NCBI GenBank assembly: GCA_003212625.1
Contig: QCPI01000007.1
Coordinates: 1-44,643, forward strand
Direction of reading: 5' to 3'
From: Prochlorococcus sp. AG-436-J02
GTDB lineage: Bacteria > Cyanobacteriota > Cyanobacteriia > PCC-6307 > Cyanobiaceae
DNA length: 44,643 nt
The position numbers and the translations under genes are program-made. Numbering within the stretch: position 1 is the first letter of the stretch; every line of letters starts with the position of its first letter. Positions 18,799-27,202 of the stretch are shown here, in pieces. The notes under the pieces were generated by a model. The model was not told where the DNA came from, ran no database searches, and was given only the letters and a program-made list of their open reading frames with translations.

Positions 18799-18831
18799 AT
18801 TTTCACCTAAAAATATTTTTAATAAATATCC

Positions 18832-19893
18832 TTAGGTAACTTCAATTATTGAATGCTTGCACCATTCTAACATATTACTTATTCCTTCTTCTTTATTTAC
18901 TTTAGGGTACCAATCAAGGAAACTTTTAGCTTTCTCTATAGATGCAATAAAGCAATTTTGATCACTATCTCTTCTTTTAATCTTTTCATAAATTAATTGA
19001 TCTAATTCTAAATTCTTTTCTAATAAATCAAATAGCTCAAGAATACTTAATGAATTCTCATGACCACCTCCTATATTAAATATTTCCCCATTCAATTTAT
19101 CTTTATTAAGATAAGCTAAGTGATAAAGAGAGACTAAATCATCAGAATGTAAAACATCTCTTACTTGTTTACCTGTTCCTGAAATAGTAAAAGGTTCATT
19201 AATTAAATTTTTAAGACTATTATTCTTTTGCTCTATCGCCTTCTGACAAAACCATCCAATCCAACCTTGATCATACGATGCAAATTGTCTACCACCATAT
19301 ATTGAAGAATGCCTGAAAACAACTGTTTTAAGACCATATACTCGTGCCCAATCTCTTACATATTGATCCGCGGAACCTTTAGAACAACCATATGGGGTAG
19401 AGAAATCAAGTGGAACTTCTTCATTAAGACCTTTTTCGAATCCTTCCAAAACATATCTTTTACTTTCTTCTCTTATTTTAATCCAATCTAAATCGCCATA
19501 GACTTTATTAGTACTACTAAAGGCCAATAATGCTTGAGGACTGAACTTTCTTAGAGCTTCAAGTATATTAAAAGTACCTAGAACATTAGTCATTAAATCA
19601 CTTCTTGGATCTTTTAAAGATTTTGTCATCGCGACTTGGCCAGCGACATGACAAACATAATCAAATGGTCCATTATTATTGAAAATTGAATCTACGAAAT
19701 TATTATTTGAAATATCAGCCTTAAAAAAATATAAATTCTTATTTGATTTATGTTTTTTTAGCCAATTAAGATTATCTAGAGATCCTTTTCTATAAAGAGC
19801 ATCAATAACAAATACTTGATCATTATTTTTCAGAAAAAAAGAAGATAAATTACTACCTAAGAAACCACATCCTCCCGTAATTAAAACTCTCAT
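18832..19893 (-). CDS. rfbE: CDP-paratose 2-epimerase (RfbE-like) SDR enzyme
   Basis: The 353-residue extended SDR protein begins 'VLITGGCGFLGSNLSSFFL' (NAD-binding GxxGxxG) and has the catalytic Y-x3-K as 'YGCSKGSADQYV'. The stretch 'VFRHSSIYGGRQFASYDQGW' followed by 'GWFCQKA' and 'FTISGTGKQVRDVLH' matches what I remember of Salmonella Typhi RfbE, which converts CDP-paratose to CDP-tyvelose. The next gene upstream (7-bp gap) is the RfbS/RfbJ-like reductase. Length is slightly above the Salmonella protein (about 338). Another NDP-sugar epimerase is possible, but these motifs are distinctive. Confidence 0.85.
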   Translation of the reverse strand: MRVLITGGCGFLGSNLSSFFLKNNDQVFVIDALYRKGSLDNLNWLKKHKSNKNLYFFKADISNNNFVDSIFNNNGPFDYVCHVAGQVAMTKSLKDPRSDLMTNVLGTFNILEALRKFSPQALLAFSSTNKVYGDLDWIKIREESKRYVLEGFEKGLNEEVPLDFSTPYGCSKGSADQYVRDWARVYGLKTVVFRHSSIYGGRQFASYDQGWIGWFCQKAIEQKNNSLKNLINEPFTISGTGKQVRDVLHSDDLVSLYHLAYLNKDKLNGEIFNIGGGHENSLSILELFDLLEKNLELDQLIYEKIKRRDSDQNCFIASIEKAKSFLDWYPKVNKEEGISNMLEWCKHSIIEVT

Positions 19894-19899
19894 ATTAAA

Positions 19900-20751
19900 T
19901 TATTTTTTTTCATTAAGTCCTTTAATATTAGCTACAATTTTTTTTGGTGCAGATTTTACTGTCTGTTGATTAACTAGTCTCAAATTTCCTTTAGGATTTA
20001 ATCTATTCCATTCTTTTCTCACGAAATCCTTAACGCTCATTCCATTACCTGAACCAATATTAACCACTAAAGGATTACCAGCAATTACATCATTTCTTGT
20101 CATTGCTTTTTTAAGATGTGAGACAACTTTTTCAACTGGGATAAAATCCCTTACTTCTTCTCCATTTTTAATCTCAAAATCTTTACCAGATATTGCAGCA
20201 TTCTTAAGTGAAGGCCATAAATTATCTTTAAATTGTCCATCCCCAAAAGCAGAAAAAATTCTCCCATAAAAAAACTCCATTTTTTCTTCTATTGCAAAAT
20301 TTTTTAGAAGTAAAAAAGCTGCAGCCTTACTTACTGCATATCTGCCACTTGGTTTTAGAGAAGCATCAGGAGGAATTTTTTCCCAATTCGCAGATTCATC
20401 TCCATATTCAAGACATGTACCTGCACATATCATTCTTTTAATTCCAGCTTCCTTTGCAAGCCTAATCAATCTAAAACTATCTCTTAAATTAATTTTCTCA
20501 ATTTCTTCCCAAGTAGCTTTTTTAGGGCTAACTCCAGCAGAAGCTAAATGAAAAATTATATCTATATTACTTAGATCTTTTACATTAATCTCACATAAGC
20601 TTTTTGTTATCCAAGTTAGATGTTTATTAACTATATTTTCAGACTGAAAGTCAGCACGTCTGACGGCATAAACATCATGTCCATCATTAACAAGGCTTTT
20701 AACTAAATGAGAACCTATAAAACCAGTTCCCCCCGTTAATAATACTTTCAT
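19900..20751 (-). CDS. CDP-paratose/abequose synthase-like SDR reductase
   Basis: The 283-residue SDR protein has 'VLLTGGTGFIGSHLVKSL' at the N-terminus, 'FHLASAGVSP' and the catalytic 'YAVSKAAAFLL'. Length and position between CDP-glucose 4,6-dehydratase and the RfbE-like epimerase fit RfbS (CDP-paratose synthase) or RfbJ (CDP-abequose synthase), which reduce the C4 ketone of the CDP-3,6-dideoxy intermediate. Because an RfbE-like epimerase follows, paratose is the more likely product. The choice between C4 epimers cannot be made from sequence by eye. Confidence 0.7.
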   Translation of the reverse strand: MKVLLTGGTGFIGSHLVKSLVNDGHDVYAVRRADFQSENIVNKHLTWITKSLCEINVKDLSNIDIIFHLASAGVSPKKATWEEIEKINLRDSFRLIRLAKEAGIKRMICAGTCLEYGDESANWEKIPPDASLKPSGRYAVSKAAAFLLLKNFAIEEKMEFFYGRIFSAFGDGQFKDNLWPSLKNAAISGKDFEIKNGEEVRDFIPVEKVVSHLKKAMTRNDVIAGNPLVVNIGSGNGMSVKDFVRKEWNRLNPKGNLRLVNQQTVKSAPKKIVANIKGLNEKK

Positions 20752-20860
20752 TTCAATAAATACAATTTTTTATTAATAAATGAATTTTGATTTAAAGATC
20801 ACTCTCAAATATTTATCATATAAAATGATGTTATTTTTAATAGGCAATAGTTAATATTTA

Positions 20861-21964
20861 TTAATCTAAATATTTTTCATATTCTTCTATATCATTAAGG
20901 CATGCAGATAAAGCATCAGTAGATTTATAATAAACATTTTTATACCAATTTATTGTTCTAGAAACACTTATTGAGAATGACCATCTTGGTTCCCAATAAA
21001 GGTTATAGAAAACCTTATCAATATTTAAATGAAGACGATTTGCCTCATGAATTGACATTGGATCAGAAATATCAGCCCATTCACCAGGCCATTCCTTAAA
21101 AATTGTTTTTATTAAAGAGAGTACTGACTTATTTGACTCAATCTCAGGTCCAAAATTAAAAGAATCTGTAAATCGATTAATTGAATTATTCTTTTTATCA
21201 ATTTGTGCATAGGTTAACTTTTCAGCAAGTAGTAAATATCCCGATAAAGGCTCTAAAACATGTTGCCAAGGTCTAGTTGAATATGGATTCCTTATTTTTA
21301 TTATTTTTTTTTCTTGAATAGATCTAATTACATCTGGGACAATCCTATTTTGTGCCCAATCGCCGCCTCCTATCACATTGCCAGACCTAGCTGTGGCAAT
21401 AGCAAGAAAAGGGTTTTGATTTGGCTTAGATCCACAAAAACTTGAACGCCAACTAGATATAGCGATTTCACAAGCTGCTTTGCTTGCACTATATGGATCT
21501 TTACCTCCAAGTTTGTCATTTTCCCGGTAACCAAAATCCCATTCTCTATTCTCATAAACCTTATCCGTTGTAACCATTACTATTGAACAAACATTTCTCA
21601 AATCTCGAAGCGATTCAAGAAGATTCAAAGAACCTATTACATTTGTTCTCCAGGTTTCAATTGGGTCATGATAGCTTTTTATTACTAATGGTTGTGCTGC
21701 TAAATGAAATACAATTTCAGGCTTAATTCTAAAAATAACATCCCTTAATTCTTCAAGATTGCATATATCTATTAAATGACTTTCACTTATTAAAGATCCT
21801 ACAGAAGCCTGCGAAAACAAACATGGTTTTGAATCTGGCTCCAAAGATATACCGAATACTTCCGCCCCAAGTTTATTCAACCATAAAGATAACCAACTTC
21901 CTTTAAAACCTGTATGACCAGTTATTAAAACACGTTTATTTTTCCAAAAAGTTTTTTTTATCAT
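20861..21964 (-). CDS. rfbG: CDP-glucose 4,6-dehydratase
   Basis: About 367 residues. I chose the ATG at 21964, which overlaps the upstream rfbF stop by one base (TGATG), over longer starts at 21979 or 22000. The SDR core shows 'VLITGHTGFKGSWLSLWL', 'VFHLAAQPLVIKSY', 'VTTDKVYEN' and the catalytic 'DPYSASKAACE'. The phrases 'GFKGSWL', 'DKVYEN' and 'STRPWQHVLEPL' are typical of the CDP-glucose enzyme rather than the dTDP- or GDP-specific ones. It makes CDP-4-keto-6-deoxyglucose, the branch point for 3,6-dideoxyhexoses. Confidence 0.93.
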   Translation of the reverse strand: MIKKTFWKNKRVLITGHTGFKGSWLSLWLNKLGAEVFGISLEPDSKPCLFSQASVGSLISESHLIDICNLEELRDVIFRIKPEIVFHLAAQPLVIKSYHDPIETWRTNVIGSLNLLESLRDLRNVCSIVMVTTDKVYENREWDFGYRENDKLGGKDPYSASKAACEIAISSWRSSFCGSKPNQNPFLAIATARSGNVIGGGDWAQNRIVPDVIRSIQEKKIIKIRNPYSTRPWQHVLEPLSGYLLLAEKLTYAQIDKKNNSINRFTDSFNFGPEIESNKSVLSLIKTIFKEWPGEWADISDPMSIHEANRLHLNIDKVFYNLYWEPRWSFSISVSRTINWYKNVYYKSTDALSACLNDIEEYEKYLD

Positions 21965-22731
21965 CACCAAATCATCCATGGTGCATTTCCACTTGCCCAT
22001 TTTTCCTCAAGAAAATGGCGATCTTTCAAAGTATCCATAGGATGCCAAAAACCATTATGTTTAAAAGCATTTAACTCACCTTCAGCAGCCAAAGATCTAA
22101 GTGGAACATCTTCCCACATACATTGATCACCATCAATATAGTCAATCACTTTTGGATTTAGAACAAAAAAACCACCATTAATCCATGACTGATTATCTCG
22201 AACCTTCTCTTGAAAACTCACCACATTATCACCATTAATTTCAATTGCCCCATAACGACCAGGAGGCTGTACTGCAGTAAGCGTTGCTAATTTATTTTTT
22301 TTCAAATGATGTTTTATTAGAGATTTTATATCAATATCTCCTACACCATCACCGTATGTTAGACAAAATGGTTCATCATTTAGATATCTTCTAATTCTAG
22401 CCAATCTGCCTCCTGTTAAAGTCTTCTCACCTGTATCTATTAAAGTTACTTTCCAAGGCTCAACTTTGGTTTTATGAACTTCAATAGAATTAGTTTTAAG
22501 ATTAAAAGTAATATCACTTGTTTGCAATGAATAATTTGCAAAGTAATCTTTGATTTGGGAACCCTTATATCCAAGACAAATTATAAAATCATTTATTCCA
22601 TAAGAACTATAAATTTTAAGGATATGCCATAAGATAGGCTTACCGCCTATTTCAACCATTGGCTTTGGCTTTAAGCCAGTTTCTTCGGATAAACGTGTTC
22701 CCAAGCCACCTGCAAGTATTACAGCCTGCAT
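21964..22731 (-). CDS. rfbF: Glucose-1-phosphate cytidylyltransferase
   Basis: The 255-residue nucleotidyltransferase begins 'AVILAGGLGTRLSEETGLKP' with the expected G-x-G-T-R and K-P motifs, contains 'LTYGDGVGDID' (metal-binding D-G-x-x-D), and ends with 'MWEDVPLRSLAAEGELNAF' and 'GFWHPMDTLKDR', characteristic of RfbF. It makes CDP-glucose from CTP and glucose-1-phosphate, the first committed step of the CDP-dideoxysugar route. It is tightly coupled to rfbG (1-nt overlap). Confidence 0.95.
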   Translation of the reverse strand: MQAVILAGGLGTRLSEETGLKPKPMVEIGGKPILWHILKIYSSYGINDFIICLGYKGSQIKDYFANYSLQTSDITFNLKTNSIEVHKTKVEPWKVTLIDTGEKTLTGGRLARIRRYLNDEPFCLTYGDGVGDIDIKSLIKHHLKKNKLATLTAVQPPGRYGAIEINGDNVVSFQEKVRDNQSWINGGFFVLNPKVIDYIDGDQCMWEDVPLRSLAAEGELNAFKHNGFWHPMDTLKDRHFLEEKWASGNAPWMIW

Positions 22732-22871
22732 TTAGAAAACAATAACTAATTTTATAATATATTAAAGTTCTTCTTATTAAATACAAGTTTATATAAAAAA
22801 TGAAAATACATGCGATTTGAAATTAATACTGAAATAAATCGATTTTGAATTCAAATCATTTTAATCTTTTA

Positions 22872-22908
22872 TTTAGTCCAAAGTCGCCAATGCTAACTTT
22901 GGACTAAA
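22872..22908. promoter_or_regulatory. 13-bp perfect inverted repeat at the end of the GT2 gene
   Basis: TTTAGTCCAAAGT (22872-22884) and ACTTTGGACTAAA (22896-22908) are exact reverse complements with an 11-nt loop. The repeat spans the last codons and the stop of the GT2 gene on the minus strand. It could mark a transcript end or processing point before rfbF. It lacks a U-tract, so a full terminator is uncertain. Confidence 0.55.
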
Positions 22909-23868
22909 TACTAAAGTCTGATCCCTTCTAAAAAGAATAATAAAGAGTTTATAAGCAAAAACAAAAAATCTTCTTGGTATCAAGCATATAAGAAAACTAA
23001 AAACTTTAAATGGTAATAAAATTTGTGAGGATGAGAAAATTATTTGAAGCCAAATATTTATATTAAGTGAACCATATGCTCTTTTACTTAACATTGATGA
23101 AAAAGAATTGCATGGTTTTCTTTTAACAACTGATTCTTTAGATTGGTTACTGAATCCATTAAGTCCCCAAATCAGATCAGGATAATAAAAGTTCCATATT
23201 ACAAATGATTTTTTTGTCCAAGTTTGGCTTCCGATTCTCATTTGAATAGAAGGGTTCGAGAAATAATAAGCAATGCTTTTAGTTTTTATTGAAGCAATAC
23301 AATCTATATGGGCAAAAAAGCTGCCGATGTGTTTGGGATTAAAATTCTCTATCCAAAGATCCTTCTTGACCAATATGCATGCAACATAAGTCAGGTATCC
23401 TCCAAGATTTTTCAAGAAAATATCGTTATCATTAAGTCCATAGAATAACTTAGTATTTTTTTTAACTCTTGAATCTTCAATAATCCTTCCTTTCTTGAAT
23501 GACTTACTATTTAATATCATCAACTCAGGAGATTCTTGCCTAATGAATTCCAAGATTTTAGTCAATATACCTGGAACTATTAGATCATCATCACCAAATA
23601 TCCAGACATAATCACCATCAGACAACTCAACTGCTCTATTAACATTCTCATCTAGACTATTATAATCTTTAGAATCAAAATAGTTAATGCTTTTATTAAA
23701 GCTATATTTTGATTCGTATAATTTTTTTGTATGATCTGAAAGGCTATTGTCTGAAATAATTATATTAACATCATTTCCAAAACACTCCTCTGATACTATT
23801 GATGAAATCGCACTGTCTACTAATGATACATCTGAGTTATGTGAAGGAATGGCAATAGTTAAGAGCAT
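22873..23868 (-). CDS. GT2 glycosyltransferase, candidate dideoxyhexosyl transferase
   Basis: A 331-residue GT-A protein: 'LTIAIPSHNSDVSLVDSAI' at the N-terminus, 'IIISDNSLSDHT', and metal-binding 'VWIFGDDDLIVPG' (about 91-103). The C-terminal 60 residues are hydrophobic and basic, suiting a membrane-associated enzyme. It is immediately upstream of rfbF on the same strand, so it is the most obvious candidate to transfer the CDP-3,6-dideoxysugar, as abequosyltransferases do in Salmonella. That substrate is inferred from position only. Confidence 0.8.
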   Translation of the reverse strand: MLLTIAIPSHNSDVSLVDSAISSIVSEECFGNDVNIIISDNSLSDHTKKLYESKYSFNKSINYFDSKDYNSLDENVNRAVELSDGDYVWIFGDDDLIVPGILTKILEFIRQESPELMILNSKSFKKGRIIEDSRVKKNTKLFYGLNDNDIFLKNLGGYLTYVACILVKKDLWIENFNPKHIGSFFAHIDCIASIKTKSIAYYFSNPSIQMRIGSQTWTKKSFVIWNFYYPDLIWGLNGFSNQSKESVVKRKPCNSFSSMLSKRAYGSLNINIWLQIIFSSSQILLPFKVFSFLICLIPRRFFVFAYKLFIILFRRDQTLVFSPKLALATLD

Positions 23869-24141
23869 TTTATAAATATAATCTGTTATATTCCTATTTT
23901 AATTACCAGGAAAATAAATAGCAATATTTATTAAGAGCTTAAATTATAATATTTAATTAATAAAATTCACATTAAACATTTTTGATATATTTATTTAAGC
24001 AAAGATAAACAATAGAACATCTATTTTTTATTCAAACCCTTTCCAGTTATTTAATGGCTCTATGATTATTTTAAATAAAATAATTTATACTTCTAGTCTT
24101 TCTACTGATTTGTAAAAAGTTTCAAAGTATATGAATATAAT

Positions 24142-25095
24142 TCATGATAAATCATTTTCAATAGATATTTGATTTCTATTAAAGGGAACTGCAATATTCA
24201 TATCTAACCAAGTACCAATGAATATCATTAGAAAAATATTAAACATCAGAAAAGCAAGGGAATGCATTACATAAGAAAAACTAAATAAAATTGAAATTGC
24301 TATATACAGAGATGAAATTTTACTGTGATTCCATCCTACCCTGTTTAATCTCTGAAATAAATGTAGCCGATGGGGGCTAAAGATATTTAAACCAGCAAAA
24401 TATCTCCGTAAGATACAAATACTACTATCAAATAACAAAGGGAATGATAGTGAAATAATCCATAATGATTCAACCAAGCTACCAGATCTAAGAACCAAAC
24501 CTGCATAAAAAGCACCTAAAAATGTGCTTCCAACATCTCCCATAAAAATCTTTGAAGGATACCAATTTAATATTATAAATCCTAAAATGGAACCTAATAA
24601 AATAAAAACATTAATATTCGATGCAAAACCTAAAGTAGCAAAAACAACAATCATACAACCAGCCAACAAGCCATCTATACCATCCATAAAGTTAACTAAG
24701 TTAATCATAGCTGTTATAAAAATAATTATTATTAAATAAATAAAAATCAAAGGAAAGTTAATATCAAATAACTCAATAAAATCAGTTATTTCTATAATTG
24801 ATATTGCAGTTAGAATTTGTACAAAATATCTAAACCATGAATTTAATTTAAGATAATCATCAATTAAACCAATAATAGATAAGGGTAAACATATTAATGG
24901 AAGCATATCACCATTAAAAAGATACCCTAAAGACCCTATAAGAGCAAAAACAACACCACCGCCTGTTGGTTTAGGATCTGAGTGAGAGCTTCTTTCATTG
25001 GGTATATCAAGAAAATACTTTTCAAAAAAAGGTAAGATTATATATAAGATCAGATAACTTACTAATGTAGAAAAGAATAAAGAAGTGATTTTCAT
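24142..25095 (-). CDS. Undecaprenyl-phosphate sugar-1-phosphate transferase, WecA/WbpL-like
   Basis: The 317-residue protein has about ten membrane helices and the MraY/WecA-family loops: 'NERSSHSDPKPTGGG' (about 38-52), 'NFMDGIDGLLAG' (about 135-146), 'GDVGSTFLGAFYAG' (about 184-197) and 'SPHRLHLFQRL' (about 238-248, the H-x-H/H-R-x-H site). It transfers a HexNAc-1-phosphate from UDP to undecaprenyl phosphate and so starts the lipid-linked repeat unit. It overlaps the upstream epimerase stub as ATGA (25092-25095), the place where many WbpL genes have a full epimerase neighbour (WbpK). Confidence 0.9.
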   Translation of the reverse strand: MKITSLFFSTLVSYLILYIILPFFEKYFLDIPNERSSHSDPKPTGGGVVFALIGSLGYLFNGDMLPLICLPLSIIGLIDDYLKLNSWFRYFVQILTAISIIEITDFIELFDINFPLIFIYLIIIIFITAMINLVNFMDGIDGLLAGCMIVVFATLGFASNINVFILLGSILGFIILNWYPSKIFMGDVGSTFLGAFYAGLVLRSGSLVESLWIISLSFPLLFDSSICILRRYFAGLNIFSPHRLHLFQRLNRVGWNHSKISSLYIAISILFSFSYVMHSLAFLMFNIFLMIFIGTWLDMNIAVPFNRNQISIENDLS

Positions 25096-25277
25096 AATAT
25101 GATATTAACGTTTTTAAATGAATTTTTCCAGCTATCTCTAGAATTTATGTATTTAATCGATATTACATTTGAGCTATAAGAGCTCTTTATCCTTATAGTT
25201 TCATAGCCTTTTTCTTCTAATAATTTACTTATAGGTTCACCAAAAAAGCCATTGCATCCAGTTTCTTCTATTAACAT
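25092..25277 (-). pseudogene. N-terminal stub of a WbpK-like NAD-dependent epimerase
   Basis: A 61-residue frame whose first part 'ETGCNGFFGEPISKLLEEKGY' fits the start of an extended SDR epimerase (GxNGFxG, then K/R-rich β2). It ends at 'SFKNVNIIL', which is where full enzymes continue with the 'HLAA' strand. About 250 residues would be missing. It starts 2 nt after the GT4 stop and its own TGA overlaps the WbpL-like ATG (ATGA). It could be a remnant after a neat internal deletion, or a short protein kept for translational coupling. Confidence 0.6.
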
Positions 25278-25279
25278 AA

Positions 25280-26404
25280 TTATTTAAAGAACTTTTCATA
25301 AGCTTCTATATGCTTTTCAATAACATGTTTGATATTAAATTTCTTTTCTGCATATTCTCTAGCCTCCCTTCCCATTTTGATACATAATTCCTTTGAATTT
25401 AATAATTTGTTGATCGCAACCACAAGTGACTCAGTATCTTTTGTTGGAATCAATATGCCAGAACGATTTGGTATTATTGCGTCTCTACAACCTGGATGAT
25501 CTGTAGTAATTACTGGCCTACCACAAGCGGCTGCCTCGATTAGTATTTTAGGTAGACCTTCACCATAAAAAGACGGTAAAACAACCATTGTTGACTTGGA
25601 AATCAGCTTTTGAATGTTAATTTCAAATCCACAATATTCTCCAAAGCCTGATACTTCCCAATCTCTAATAGTTTGCATATCAATAGAATCTGGATTTTCC
25701 TGGTCAATCTTACCTGCAACTAAAAAGCGTGAACTATCAACTAACATAGACGCCTTTATAAATTCTAAAATACCTTTTGAGACTAATAATCTAGAAGCAA
25801 AAAGTACAATAGGTTTTCCTGCTGGTATATTTGAAAATGAATATTCCTGAAGATCAATACCAGAACCTGGAATCAATATCACTTTAGAATCTTTTAATTT
25901 ACAAAAGCTTTTAATCATATTAATATCTTCTTGGTTTTGAAATATTACTTTTAAATTAGTTTTAGTAAAAGAAAAAGTATAAAGTAGTTTAACCAATATT
26001 AAGCGTAATTTAGCAATATTACCTTTAGAAATAAAAACATAGCCTAGGCCTGAAATCGAAGCTACAAAATTAATCTTAGGGTAAAAACGTGAAATAAAAC
26101 CAGCTAACAAAACAGGCTTTATAGTAATGGCATGAATTATATCTGGCTTAATAGAATTTATTAAAACAAACATAAAAAAAAATGCATTAGCCAATCTAAA
26201 AGGATTAGGACTCGATCTGGCTATTGGTAAATCATGCAAATATAAACCTTGAGAAGTTAGAAATTTTGCCTTAGTTGTTATTTTTGTAGCAAGGTGAACT
26301 TCATAACCATTATCAATTGCTGCTAATGCAATAGGCAAGCGATGAGAAACAAAGAACCAATCAGTATTAACTATAAACAATATTTTTTTTCTATTTTCAT
26401 ACAT
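25280..26404 (-). CDS. GT4 glycosyltransferase, WbpJ/PglA-like
   Basis: The 374-residue GT-B enzyme begins 'ILFIVNTDWFFVSHRLPIA', with 'ASISGLGYVF' in the acceptor half. The nucleotide-sugar half has 'VLFASRLLVSKGILEFI' and 'SFYGEGLPKILIEAAACGRP', ending in the E-x7-E motif (EGLPKILIEA). The N-terminus resembles HexNAc transferases that act on undecaprenyl-PP-HexNAc (WbpJ, PglA). With the WbpL-like gene just downstream, it likely adds the second sugar. Confidence 0.88.
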   Translation of the reverse strand: MYENRKKILFIVNTDWFFVSHRLPIALAAIDNGYEVHLATKITTKAKFLTSQGLYLHDLPIARSSPNPFRLANAFFFMFVLINSIKPDIIHAITIKPVLLAGFISRFYPKINFVASISGLGYVFISKGNIAKLRLILVKLLYTFSFTKTNLKVIFQNQEDINMIKSFCKLKDSKVILIPGSGIDLQEYSFSNIPAGKPIVLFASRLLVSKGILEFIKASMLVDSSRFLVAGKIDQENPDSIDMQTIRDWEVSGFGEYCGFEINIQKLISKSTMVVLPSFYGEGLPKILIEAAACGRPVITTDHPGCRDAIIPNRSGILIPTKDTESLVVAINKLLNSKELCIKMGREAREYAEKKFNIKHVIEKHIEAYEKFFK

Positions 26405-26482
26405 AATTTAAGTAATTTTCCTTATTTTAGCATAGTGAAAATAAACCTATCTAATGATCTATAGAAAAAATTTAATACTATT

Positions 26483-27202
26483 CTATTCGCATAAATCAGA
26501 AACTCTATTTAGAGATAATATCTCCTTGTTAGAAGCAATAGGTAAACCTTGAACTTTACAGCCTTCTTTAATTAAATGCTTTATAATATATAAAAATCCA
26601 TGTTCCCCACTTCTTTTACCATACTTATTTGATAGATTCTTTTTTAATAATGTAAAAACTCTACTTTTATTAAAAATGAATAGACCGATATCTCTTTCCC
26701 CTCTTATAGGCTTTTCACCTTCTTCTCTCGTCTCTTTTACATCTACAATTTCACCGAAAGAATCTCTTATAACTAGGGTATAGGCGGAATCAACCATTTT
26801 AGTCACAAAAGTAAAAATATTCTTATTCTTATTATGCTCATATATCATTTTTAATAGTGTTTTACTTTCAATAAACGGAATATCTCCCCAAAGCAATAAT
26901 AAATTTTCTGTCTCCTTATATGCAGGAGAATTCTGATATTGAAGGACTGCATTTCCCATCCCTTTAGCATCTTCTTGTACTACTATATAGGCCTTTAATT
27001 GATATTGTTTAAGAAAATCATAAATATGATCTTCACCTTCAGGACTGACAATTATTGTTGGGCATGAGTCAATGGGCTTAATCAGTTCAAAAATTCTCAA
27101 AAGAATTGGCTTACCCTTAACCTTATACAAAGTCTTAGGATAAGAAAGTTTTGCTCTCGTCCCTTTACCAGCTGCAGGTATTAATACTCTAGTATTTTTC
27201 AA
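26483..27202 (-). CDS. Sugar nucleotidyltransferase, GlmU-N-terminal-like
   Basis: About 239 residues. 'LIPAAGKGTRAKLSYPKTLYKV' (split across residues 6-27) is the nucleotide-binding G-x-G-T-R / P-K signature, 'LLLLWGDIPFI' carries the metal-binding Asp, and 'GERDIGLFIFNKSRVF' and 'SLNRVSDL' recall the GlmU uridyltransferase domain. The acetyltransferase β-helix of GlmU is absent. It has only TTG starts (27202 chosen; 27217 possible), overlapping the upstream GT2. It probably makes an NDP-sugar or NDP-polyol for the cluster; substrate unknown. Confidence 0.75.
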   Translation of the reverse strand: MKNTRVLIPAAGKGTRAKLSYPKTLYKVKGKPILLRIFELIKPIDSCPTIIVSPEGEDHIYDFLKQYQLKAYIVVQEDAKGMGNAVLQYQNSPAYKETENLLLLWGDIPFIESKTLLKMIYEHNKNKNIFTFVTKMVDSAYTLVIRDSFGEIVDVKETREEGEKPIRGERDIGLFIFNKSRVFTLLKKNLSNKYGKRSGEHGFLYIIKHLIKEGCKVQGLPIASNKEILSLNRVSDLCE

